A stretch of 64,000 nt of DNA. Origin: Cytospora piceicola (taxonomy: Eukaryota > Ascomycota > Sordariomycetes > Diaporthales > Cytosporaceae). Of the stretch, positions 34,106 to 43,559 are shown one piece after another. Where the stretch lies: positions 1 to 64,000 of the forward strand of contig JALQBC010000057.1 in NCBI GenBank assembly GCA_023375675.1. The letters are read 5' to 3'. The translations under genes were made by a program, and so were the position numbers. Within the stretch, counting starts at the first letter, position 1. Each line of letters opens with the position of its first letter. The notes under the pieces are model-generated. The model did not search any database, was not told the DNA's origin, and was given only the letters and a program-made list of their open reading frames with translations.

Positions 34106-34783
34106 TCACATTTCTACACGACTATGCTCCCTGCACCATTGAATCAGCTCGTTAACCCTCGCCTCCTGCTGCTGTGCCGTGTCCTTCTCCTTCTTCTCCG
34201 TCTCACGCTTGCCCCCCGTCGCCTTGACCGCGGCCTTCTCTACCAAGGGCACCACCTTGCTGAGGTAAAGATTTCTGGACGCCGGGACAAGCAGGACCTC
34301 GGAGGCGAGCGAGAGCGCCAAGCCCACGACGACCACATCTCCGTCCTTCTTGTTCTTGTTCTTGTTGTTGTGCACCTCATCCTCACCGTCATCATCACCA
34401 AGGTTCGTCCATATGCCCGCCTCTCTTGCCCGTGCATCATACGCATCGATGACAGAAACATCGGCTGCCCTTGCCTGCTTGCCATTTGGCCGGGCGACGA
34501 GGGACTGCACGGGCACAAACGGCCAACTGGACACGTCGACATCCAGAAGCTCATGGACCATGGGCGCCAGGCTTGGGGCGCCGGGGCTCAGGCGGATGGC
34601 GACACGGTGTGCCTGGCAGATGCCATCGGCGGCCGCATTGTCTTCAGTGGCGGTCTGGCTGGACAATATGGTGGTCGGGGCGAAGTTGGGCTGCGAGGAC
34701 AACGAACTTCCGATGTACCGCCATGTGCTGCCGAGGAGAAAGCTGAGGCTGGCGATGACGAGTGTGCCCCAGACGATGTTCAT
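34106..34783 (-). CDS. Gene E: small N-terminally anchored hypothetical protein (225 aa)
   Basis: The frame starts at ATG 34783 and ends at 34106 on the minus strand. Residues about 5-22 (WGTLVIASLSFLLGSTW) form a hydrophobic segment right at the N-terminus, fitting a signal anchor or signal peptide. The middle (about 55-130) looks globular, with HRVAIRLSPGAPSLAPMVHE and an acidic patch before an Asn/Lys run. A hydrophobic stretch (VVVVGLALSLASEVLLVPA, about 150-168) may be a second membrane segment or a buried helix. A charged tail rich in Lys and Glu follows. No family is recognised. It converges with gene D and is divergent from gene F, from which it is separated by about 1.1 kb. Confidence 0.72.
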   Translation of the reverse strand: MNIVWGTLVIASLSFLLGSTWRYIGSSLSSQPNFAPTTILSSQTATEDNAAADGICQAHRVAIRLSPGAPSLAPMVHELLDVDVSSWPFVPVQSLVARPNGKQARAADVSVIDAYDARAREAGIWTNLGDDDGEDEVHNNKNKNKKDGDVVVVGLALSLASEVLLVPASRNLYLSKVVPLVEKAAVKATGGKRETEKKEKDTAQQQEARVNELIQWCREHSRVEM

Positions 34784-35860
34784 GATATCCAGTGTCGAGT
34801 GAGGTCAGTCAAAGAGACAGATCTGTGTATGGGCGGCATAGGCTGGGAGTCAGAGGCTGGGAGGCAGAGTCTGTTCTCGTGGTATATGTGAGAGGGATAT
34901 TGAGTACTAGGTGACTGACTGAAATCTATTTTGGCACGACGCAGATACCGACAAGAAGGACAAGACAAAAGGAAAAGGGAAGAGAATATGAGAGGTTTGG
35001 CTATGGGTGAAGATGCAGACGAATAAGTAAGTCCCTGCCACACTCAGCTCATACACGAGTGACTCTCTCTCTCTCTCTATGTAATACACACACGCACAAA
35101 CACCTCCTTGCTTGTGGACTACTTCCTTCTCAACGGGCGGTGCTCGATTAGTACTAACATATAATATGTGGTATGATAGATTATGATATATGATCTGTTA
35201 TATGATCTGTTATATCTCCATCCCACTGGCATCTCGCATGGTATTTGTGGCTAGTCCCAGACCCTTCCTTGAGACACGTCGTGTTGTCTCGTCTCTGAGT
35301 TAGATGATGAAGTCACGACGAACAAAGACAACTGCATCGGTACGACCGACCAACCTTTCTCTTCTCTGGTCCACTCGGGCCAATGCTCAGCCATTCACAT
35401 GGCCCGACCGGCTGACTGGCTGACTGAATGCATGCTCGGAGGCTCAGCTCATCTCATCTCATCTCAGCTCAACTCAGCTCAACTCAGTTCAGTAATGAAT
35501 GGACCGCTACTCCAGATGTAACGGACGAGTATGCCCCCTGCTGGCTGGCTGGCTTAGAGAATACATGAGATACCACACCCCTCTAGTGTGTGCAGGAGGT
35601 CATCGTCCTTTGTAGTATTGTGTCGCTCATTAATCCCTCCTGAAACCCAGACTCTGGCCCTAGACAACGACGAAGACGGCGAGTTGCACTCTCTCCTTCG
35701 GCGTTAGGTCCCTGCGTCCCTCTCTCTCTCCTTCTCATTCTCTCTCCCCCTCTCCGACGATCTTGTCGACACATGAAGTGCTTGTCACAGACAGAGCGAC
35801 AGAGATCGAACAAGACGCCAATATTTCTTCCAGAGAGGTAGCGAGAAAGAGAGATACGAT
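34784..35860. promoter_or_regulatory. Divergent intergenic region between genes E and F
   Basis: Genes E (minus) and F (plus) are transcribed away from this 1.1-kb stretch, so both promoters should lie here. On the gene F side a CT-rich tract occupies about 35714-35757, roughly 100 bases before the ATG. A CT dinucleotide run at 35062-35078 and degenerate ATCTC/AGCTCAACTC units at 35447-35490 are simple repeats. I see no clear TATA box. Confidence 0.5.
35447..35490 (+). repeat. Degenerate pentamer and decamer repeat (CATCT, AACTCAGCTC)
   Basis: ATCTC units pass into AGCTCAACTC units over about 44 bases in the E-F promoter region. It is a simple repeat with no clear function. Confidence 0.8.
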
Positions 35861-38077
35861 ATGGGTAACGGTGATTCATTGAAGTCCTCCCGGCCCGCGA
35901 TGCTGCGACCCAACGATGTACTGCGGAAGGCCATGATGAAGCAAAAGCAGCAGCAACAGCAGTTTGGACATCGCGATACGGGCCATGTGGTGATGCCTGA
36001 CTCCCCTCACGGCCAAGGAGACTACAAGGTGTTCAGCGATGATGATAGCAGATCTTCAATCGTGGAGGAAGAGGACGAAGAGGAGGTCATTGAGGTCTAC
36101 CAGGTGCAGCGGCAAGATGTCGATGTCGATGTCGTCCCAGGCCAGCATCATCTCTCCCAACATCTCGCAGATGCACCAGAGCTGCACGAGAGGGACAGTG
36201 GCAACAGCCACCGCTACCAAACAGCAAACTTGTTGAGTTCGGTCGTAAACAAGACCGATAACAATACCAATAATACCAACACCAACACCAACACCAACAA
36301 CACGACATACAACATCAATATCAACAAGGTCAAGTCACTACACGTCGGTGACCATCCTCGGGTGCCAGAAGGCTCAGTCGAAGGCGCAAGGCAGCTGCTG
36401 CGCAGCAGAGGCACAGTCTTCCTCTCCTGGACGGCAAGGATCCTGTTCTCCCTTGTCTGGCACTGGCGGGCTTGTATAATGATCGGAGTCGCCTTCATGG
36501 CCTTCCGCTGCCATGGCTTCCTCTCGAGCACCATATGGTCCGTCATCCAGCCCTTTCAATGGACCATCCAGGCCATGATGATGATGATTCGGTGGTCTGG
36601 TCAGTGGTCTGGAAGGATAGGAGGGGGATTAGGAGGGGGCGGGGTGGGCGGAGGAGCTGGAGGACCACCGCCACCGCCCCGCATCACGCTCACACCACGG
36701 CCCGAGCCATCCATACCAAGGACCGTTGACCCCATCGCCACGGCGTTGCCTCCCCTGTTGTGGCATGAAACTATCCGCGGCTCGCGCAAGAGGATCCAAC
36801 AGCTGGACCACCAGCAGCAGCACGGCGACGGACGCGCTGCCTGGCACCTGACGGACTTGGTAGGGCAGTTAGTCGACCAGACGGCCGCCTTCTCGGCCGA
36901 CCTCGAGGCGCGGGTGGCCCTGTTCATGAATGAACACGAGCGACGGTCGAACAAGATTCTGCAGAGAGTGGGAGGAGGAGGAGGAGGAGGAGGAGCCTCC
37001 AAATGGCATGGCGGCAGCAGTAGCAGCACCACCCTCGCATTGCTGCAGCGTCAGGAGAAGGAGGTCCAGGCCCAGGTCCAAATTCAGGTCAGAGCTGCGG
37101 CTGAGGCTGAGGCTGCGAGGCTCGGCAAGGGACGGGCTGGATGGACCAGATATTGGGCCAGCTTGACTCGGATTTGGTCCTCGTCGTCGTCCGCCACCAC
37201 CATCACCACCCCTCGACCACATGCAATGGGCAAGAACGACGATACGGGTAGCGGCGGCGGTGCGCTTGTCCGTCTAGCTACACACGCCCATATCCTCCGG
37301 TGGCTCGATGACCTAGACGCCCTCCTGTTGTACGAGAAGACCAGTATGCGGGGGTGGTTACAGGAGCTACGAAACGCTCACGTGGGGGAAACAGCGTCGA
37401 AGGCAGCGAGCGAGATGTGTGTCCGAGCAAAAGCCGCCCGGAGAGAGCTGCGGGACCTCGAGGCCGCTCAGGCCGGCGGCGTGGACCGTCGTGGTGGTGC
37501 TGGTCGTGGTAGCAGTAGCAGCAGCAGCAGCAGCAGTGTCGACGACGACGACGACGCCTCCCTGCAGCTAGAACGGCTCGCTGAAATCCGCAGCACTGCG
37601 ACCACGGGCTGTATAATGGGGAAGCCGTGTCAAGATTTCAGCAAGAGACAGCTGCGACTGCTACGTGAGAGTGTGAACGAGCTGGAGGATAGGGCGCTCG
37701 CCAAGGTGGAGTGGATGAGGGAGGAGGTTTTGGGCATGATCGGCGGCGAGGTGTCTGCATCACTGTCCGGATGGCCGTGGTGGGGAGCTAGAGAAGAACG
37801 AGAGGCCAGGAGAATAGTCAAGGTACAAGAGGGACATGGCGAAGACGTGGAAGGAAACCATGCTGCTGGCGGGATCAGCGACGATGAGGACGGAGACGAC
37901 GGAGCAGCAGCATCGAGGTCAGGAGGGCGAGGAGACAGGTATACTAACAAGTTGATGACAGGCGAGGTACTCAACAAGGTAAAGCTGGGCATATATGAGG
38001 TGTTAAAGGCCAGGAGGGATGCCCACCAGCATATCTTTAGCGAGCTTGTCGGGGATGCCGCCAACCCAGGTCGGTGA
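35861..38077 (+). CDS. Gene F: hypothetical membrane protein of ~738 aa with a possible N-myristoylation site
   Basis: An intronless frame runs from ATG 35861 to a stop at 38077. The N-terminus MGNGDS fits the N-myristoylation pattern MGxxxS/T. Residues 1-185 are charged and disordered, with Gln and Asn-Thr repeats. A hydrophobic region of about 50 residues (186-235, VFLSWTARILFSLVW... then ACIMIGVAFMAF) suggests one hairpin or two membrane spans. A Gly/Pro-rich linker follows, then a long helical part (about 290-700) with likely coiled coils, broken by Gly, Ser and Asp runs. Near residue 400 is a stretch of alternating Gln and Val, and the Trp-rich piece WPWWGAREEREARRI lies near 640. The family is unknown. 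The architecture (disordered head, membrane segment, helical tail) is like gene C, but I see no clear sequence identity. Confidence 0.77.
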   Translation: MGNGDSLKSSRPAMLRPNDVLRKAMMKQKQQQQQFGHRDTGHVVMPDSPHGQGDYKVFSDDDSRSSIVEEEDEEEVIEVYQVQRQDVDVDVVPGQHHLSQHLADAPELHERDSGNSHRYQTANLLSSVVNKTDNNTNNTNTNTNTNNTTYNININKVKSLHVGDHPRVPEGSVEGARQLLRSRGTVFLSWTARILFSLVWHWRACIMIGVAFMAFRCHGFLSSTIWSVIQPFQWTIQAMMMMIRWSGQWSGRIGGGLGGGGVGGGAGGPPPPPRITLTPRPEPSIPRTVDPIATALPPLLWHETIRGSRKRIQQLDHQQQHGDGRAAWHLTDLVGQLVDQTAAFSADLEARVALFMNEHERRSNKILQRVGGGGGGGGASKWHGGSSSSTTLALLQRQEKEVQAQVQIQVRAAAEAEAARLGKGRAGWTRYWASLTRIWSSSSSATTITTPRPHAMGKNDDTGSGGGALVRLATHAHILRWLDDLDALLLYEKTSMRGWLQELRNAHVGETASKAASEMCVRAKAARRELRDLEAAQAGGVDRRGGAGRGSSSSSSSSSVDDDDDASLQLERLAEIRSTATTGCIMGKPCQDFSKRQLRLLRESVNELEDRALAKVEWMREEVLGMIGGEVSASLSGWPWWGAREEREARRIVKVQEGHGEDVEGNHAAGGISDDEDGDDGAAASRSGGRGDRYTNKLMTGEVLNKVKLGIYEVLKARRDAHQHIFSELVGDAANPGR

Positions 38078-38090
38078 TCGTTTAGCAGAA

Positions 38091-38130
38091 AAGCCGTGGA
38101 GGGATAAGCCGTGGAGGGATAAGCCGTGGA
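38091..38130 (+). repeat. 15-bp tandem repeat just after gene F
   Basis: AAGCCGTGGAGGGAT occurs at 38091 and 38106, with a third, partial copy at 38121. It begins 13 bases after the gene F stop, in the presumed 3' untranslated region. A six-pair hairpin (CCTTCC/GGAAGG) follows near 38169-38184. Confidence 0.9.
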
Positions 38131-38719
38131 AAAACAGCTGTAAGCTGTAGAGAAATAAAAGCTATAATGCCTTCCGTTAGGAAGGTTGATGTTTGTTTTA
38201 CAAGGCGGGCGAGTATAATAGAAAATTATTGCCCTTAAGATTTATATCACCTGTTTTTAATTCTGATTAGCTCTGAATTATAATTATGCTGATTCGCTAT
38301 AGCACCCGTTTAGAGTATCTGATTAGCTATAAAAAGCAGTGATTTTAGCCGTCGACGGCTAAGAGAACTAGAGATTATAAGGCTTTAAATACCTGCCGGA
38401 AGACTTACGGTTACTTTAAGGCTTACGATAAGGTCGGACCTACGATAAGGCTTTTTACTATAGACCTTAGGTTCGAACTAAGATGTACGCTCGAGTTTTA
38501 ATTTAATTAAGATATACTACCTTAAATCTGAATCTGTAGAAAAAGGGCTATTAAACGGTATATTTAATTGAATCGTAGCCTTTAAGGTAGGCTTAGTATT
38601 AAAGCTAATAGCTCTAATTCTCTAGGTTTCTTAGGTTTCTTAAGTTCTTAACCCGAACCTTAGCCCTTCCCTTTCTTCTTCTTTACCGAAGGCTTCTAGA
38701 AGCCTTTAGATTAGAATTA
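38131..38719. other. Transition into the right RIP block
   Basis: GC content falls across this stretch, and CpA and TpG become scarce from about 38215. It contains a few GC-bearing fragments (for example 38391-38470 and 38640-38705) but no frame or repeat that I can identify. Confidence 0.5.
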
Positions 38720-38725
38720 AGTTAA

Positions 38726-38759
<34 letters not shown>

Positions 38760-39080
38760 GATTAGCTAGTAGGTTAGCTAGTTAATTATTAAGTAATTAA
38801 ATAAGTTAGTAAATAAGTAAGTAAGTAAGTTAATAAGTAAGTAAGTAGGTAACTAAGTAGGTAATTAAGTAAGTAGGTAAGTAAATAGTAAAGTAAGTAA
38901 GTAGGTAAGTAAGTAAGTAGGTAAGTAAGTAAGTAGGTAAGTAAGTAAGTAGGTAAGTAAGCAGGTAAGTTTACTAGTAAATTAGCTAGTAAGTAAATTA
39001 GCTATTAAGTAAGTAGATAAGTAAGTAAATAAGCTATTTAGTAAGTTAGCTATTAAGTAAGTAAGTAAGTAAGTAAGTAG

Positions 39081-39135
<55 letters not shown>

Positions 39136-39385
39136 GGTAGGTAAGTAAGTAGGTAGGTAAGTAAGCAGGTAAGTTCGTTAGTAAATTAGTTAGTAAGTAA
39201 ATTAGTTATTAAGTAAGTAAATATATTAGTAAGTAGATAAGTAAGTAAGTAAGTAAGTAGGTAGGTAAGTAAGTAAGTTAGCTAGTAAGTTAGCTAATAC
39301 GTTAGCTAGTAAATTAGCTAGTAAGTAAGTAAATAAGTAAATAAGTAAGTAAGTAAGTATATAAGCTATTTAGTAACTTAGCTAT

Positions 39386-39418
<33 letters not shown>

Positions 39419-39576
39419 TACTTAGTAAGTTAGCTAATAGGTTAGCTAGTAAGTTAGCTAGTAAGTAAATTAGCTAGTACGTAAATTAGCTATTAAGTAA
39501 GTAAGTAAATAAGTAGGTCGATAAGTAAATATATAAGCTAGCTAGTAAGTTAGTTATTAAGTAAGTAAGTACGTAC

Positions 39577-39618
<42 letters not shown>

Positions 39619-39737
39619 TAGCTAGTAAGTTAGCTATTAAGTTAGCTATTAAGTTAGCTATTAAGTTAGTTAGTAAACTAGCTAGTAATTTAATTATTTA
39701 ATTATTAAGTAAGTAAGTAAGTAAGTATGTATGTAAA
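38720..39737 (+). repeat. ~1-kb degenerate (TAAG)n satellite
   Basis: Over about 1 kb the sequence is almost entirely TAAG/GTAA tetramers, with interspersed AGGT, TTAGCTAG and AAAT variants. Perfect runs of ten or more units occur, for example at 39091-39134 and 39582-39620. Variants such as GTTAGCTAGTAAG recur at intervals, hinting at higher-order units. It contains no CpA at all and no coding frame. Confidence 0.97.
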
Positions 39738-39747
39738 TAAATATTTT

Positions 39748-39827
39748 GCCGCTTAAGGCTGCGGAGGAGACGATAGAGTAACGCCTGAAGGGCGTTACTC
39801 TATCGGATTTAAAGTAGCTTAAGCGGC
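39748..39827. other. Nested perfect inverted repeat at the end of the satellite
   Basis: The outer arms GCCGCTTAAG (39748-39757) and CTTAAGCGGC (39818-39827) are perfect inverses. Inside them CGATAGAGTAACGCC (39771-39785) and GGCGTTACTCTATCG (39791-39805) form a second perfect 15-bp stem with a five-base loop. The structure is GC-rich and unmutated within AT-rich RIP DNA. It could be a short fold-back element or the end of one. Confidence 0.92.
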
Positions 39828-42159
39828 GTATCTAACTATCTACCTAAGTAGCTATTAAAATTCCGATTCTTTCTAACAGAAGGCCTTCTCGGCAGGCGGT
39901 CTTACCGCCGTTCCCTAGTATTTAAAATAATAAAAGTTTATAGTTTATATTTAAAAGCTTTTTATTAATTTAAAATACTTAAAGCTTTTTAAAATTAAAG
40001 TTTTTATTAGATCTTTTTATTTTAATATTTCTATAAAATAAATAAATTTTATTATTTTTATTTTAAGAATAATACTTTTAATTATTTTCAGTTATAATAT
40101 TATATTATTTATTAGTAAATAAAAAAAGGTTTTCTTTAAAATATATTTATATAATTTATAACTCTTATTTATATATTTTATTATTTTTATATTATTGTCT
40201 TTAAATAATAGGTTTTTTTAATCTTATAGTTATACTTATTATTAATATAATATAATAATATTCTTATTATACTTATATTTATATTATTATAAGTAATTTA
40301 TATTAATAGTAAACTGTTAACTTAATACTTTTATTTATAGTTAGTATATTTTATTTATCTTTCCTTTTATAAAGAAAATACTATTAAAAGCTTATACTTA
40401 GCTTTTAATTTATTTATATAGTTTTAAAAACTAAAAGATAAATTTAATATCTTAGTTTATAATTAGTTCTTTTAATAATTAATAGTAATTAATAATATTA
40501 TATAAAAACGTATATATTAATTCTATTATAATTAAAGATTTTTAATATAGTAAAAAGTAAATATATTTAATAAGCTTATTTATAATAATTAAAATACTAT
40601 TAAATAATACTTTAATTATAAAGTCTTTTAACTTTAATAGTTTAATTATTAAGCTTATATTATAATATATTACTTTTATTATAAATATTATATTCTTTAA
40701 ATATTTTATAATACATTATTATATTTTAAAGAATATATAATATTATAGAATCTATTTAATTATTAAAGTAATTCTTAAATATATATATGCTAATACTTTA
40801 TATATTTAAATAATAAGCTTAGTTTATAAGTGTTTTAAAGTATAAAGCTTACTTACTTAAAAAAGTATATTATTCTTTTATAAAAACTATATTATTCTTT
40901 TATAAAAATCTTCTTTTTCTTTAAGTATAAGTTATAATTAAAACTTTTTAATTCTTAAATTTATATTAATTTTAAAAGTAGTATTTAACTATCTTAGCTT
41001 TTAAATAAATATACTATTATTATTTTACTTAAAACTAGTTTATATTTATAATATAATATTTTAGTAGTAATTTAAGCGTTTACTTTAAGTGTTAATAATA
41101 ATTATAAGCTAGTGCCTTTTTATAGGTATAGAATTAGTTAATAGTATATAAGTTAGTATTTAATATTACTAGTTATCTTAAGTATTTAAACCTTTTAAGC
41201 ATTCTCTCTCTGCCTTAAATAGCTTAAATAAGACTTCCTTTAATTACTTATTAAATTGTTAACTGTAAGTTAACCGTTTATATTTATTCGAGCTTTTATT
41301 TAATCGGCCTTATTAAAGTCGTATTGAATTTTACAGAAGAGCTGCTTTTATTTACTATAGAATTAAATCGAGTAGTTCTCTTTACCTTCGAATAGCTAAT
41401 TCGCTACGAAAACCTTTAATTATACCTAGTTTTTATACGTATAAAATTTATAATAAATAAGGATATAATTAACAGTTTTTAAGCGTAGTTGTTTTATACG
41501 CTTAAATAACTAAATAGCTTCTTATAAGCTTTATTTTTACTATAAGCTTTATGTATTATAAGCTTCGATAATTAACTTATTACCTTCTTTTTATATATAA
41601 ATAAAACCTTAAATAAACCTTATTAATACTAGAAAGCTATACTCTGCTTTATTACTATAAACTAAATTGTAAAAAAGATTAGTTTATATATAAATCGGTA
41701 AGAATAAACTATTTTTAAACCTAAAGCTAAAGTTTCGCTTAATAATTATAAAAATATATTTTTATCTATAAGTATATTATATATATTATATAACTAGCTA
41801 AAATAAAATATAGCCGGACGCTTATTCCGAGTTTATTAGCCGTTTATATAGTTTTAACAGAATATATTCTACCTTTAACTTTTTTATACTAACTACTTTC
41901 GCTATCTTTAATTTAAACCTTTTTAATCCGATATATATCGATATTATATAAGTTTTAAAAAGATAATATTATACCTATAGTAGTATAAATTACCTTTAAC
42001 AGGATTATTTAAAGCGGAAGTAAAGCAGAACGAATATATTTCTAATAAAGACAATAAAAGGCAATGATTTCAATTTTAAATAATAGATTTAAATTAAGGT
42101 GTTACATATAAAAGGCGAGATTCAGACTGAAAGTAGATTATTGCTAACTAAAGCTTATA
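39828..42159. other. AT-rich RIP block without an identified element
   Basis: The stretch is heavily AT-rich with scarce CpA and TpG. A small GC patch (AGGCCTTCTCGGCAGGCGG) lies near 39881-39899. I find no paired termini, polyprotein remains or open frames. From about 41200 the sequence is somewhat richer in G and C and may belong to the left part of repeat X, but I could not align it with the second X copy. Confidence 0.5.
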
Positions 42160-43066
42160 AGGTTACGCTACTTAGCTAGATTTCTGTAGCTATACTTCTA
42201 TAATATTTCTTAAATGCCTTATCCTTCTTTCTTTTCTCTTTCCTCTCTTTAGGTTTTTAACACTTAAGTTCCTATTTTTAAACGAGCTTTACCTACCGTA
42301 GATTAATTAAATCCCTACCCTTTTACCTACGCTTTATACACGCCTTACTTATTTTACTTTACCGGTATAGCCTATACCCTTCTTTTAGCTACCCGGCTTA
42401 TTACTATCTTAATATCGCGTCTTTTATATATAACTGATATTACTTTTTATATAGCAAGAATCTTTAATAATTAAGTTAAACTAGTCTTATTTATTAGATT
42501 CGTACTTTAATAATACTTGTTACTTTAACACATTATTATTACCTTATTATAAGCAGTAAAAGAAAAGCGATAAGTTTATATTAAGGTTTTTACTAGTATT
42601 ACTATAGCGTTTAATAACCTTTTAACTTATTTTACCGACGGCGTATAGTTAAAGTAAGTAATTAAAGTATATAACGCTTTATAGTATATACTTATATAGC
42701 TAGCCTGATTTATATTTAATTTATTAATTATAGTAAGTCTTAAACTATCACTTTTTATTAGCTTTAAACTATCTTTAGCTATTCTACTTATAGCTTTTAT
42801 ACTTTTTTCTATACCTCTTATACGCCTTATAAAGCTATATCTATTTACTACTACGACTTATACTTTTATTATAATTATAAACTTTATTAACTTTATATTA
42901 AATAATATTACTATACGTTAACTTTGCTAATAATAACCTTAAATATATTTTACTTACTTTATTAAACTATCTTACCTTAATATTAACCATTATCGTTTCT
43001 TATATATTTTATAAACTTATAAATAATACGATATTACCTTAAGAAAGCTTAAAATCGCTATTTAAA
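42160..43066. mobile_element. Unidentified repeat X, copy 1, left part
   Basis: From about 42160 this stretch aligns with the stretch from about 55360. Shared landmarks include ACACTTAAGT, AACGAGCTTTA, ATCCCTRCC and ATATCGCG. The alignment is cut at 43066 by the Gypsy element and resumes at 51036. It is RIP-degraded and its class is unknown; broken frames on the minus strand are somewhat more open than on the plus strand. Confidence 0.7.
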
Positions 43067-43486
43067 TGTTATAACCCAGGGTTAGGGTACTAGGGGGTTA
43101 TACGGTTAGGAAGTTATATATAACCTAAGTAAGGCTAGTATATCGGAATAAACGGAATCTCTATAAAAGAGTTCCGGCTAATTAAGGTAACCTACTAAGG
43201 TTAAGGTTACTAATATATTAACTATAAACATATTTAATATAGTTAATATAGTTATACTAAAGAGTTAAATATATAAGGATAGTAAGGTACTACCCTTTAA
43301 ATAGTTATAGCTAGTCTTTAGTTATTAATTTAAGTATTATTCTTATAATAGGTTTTATTACCTTTTAATTATCGTAAAGATAAAGCTCGGAATATTATTT
43401 ATCTCTTATATATATATTCTACTAATAATATAAACCTTACCGGTTACGATAAGTATCTTTATAAAGGTTATACTGTAATTAATATA
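43067..43486 (+). repeat. 5' LTR of Gypsy copy 1
   Basis: It starts TGTTATAACCCAGGGTTAGG and ends CAATATA-like (AATATA here). It aligns over its full length with the 3' LTR and, with a different middle segment, with 59892-60356. Confidence 0.93.
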
Positions 43487-43559
43487 TTTTAATAACTCTT
43501 ATTTAGTACGGTTTTAACGTATACTGTTAAGTAATATTCCGATACTTTATTATAATACC

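Noticed and set aside
38455..38490. Palindromic TAGGTTCGAACTA resembling a tRNA T-arm
   Set aside because: Loop and stem positions do not fit a T-arm when aligned to the conserved bases, and no acceptor stem is present.
39091..39134. Perfect GTAAGT runs as splice donors
   Set aside because: They are simply the tetranucleotide satellite read in another phase; no exon or acceptor is associated.
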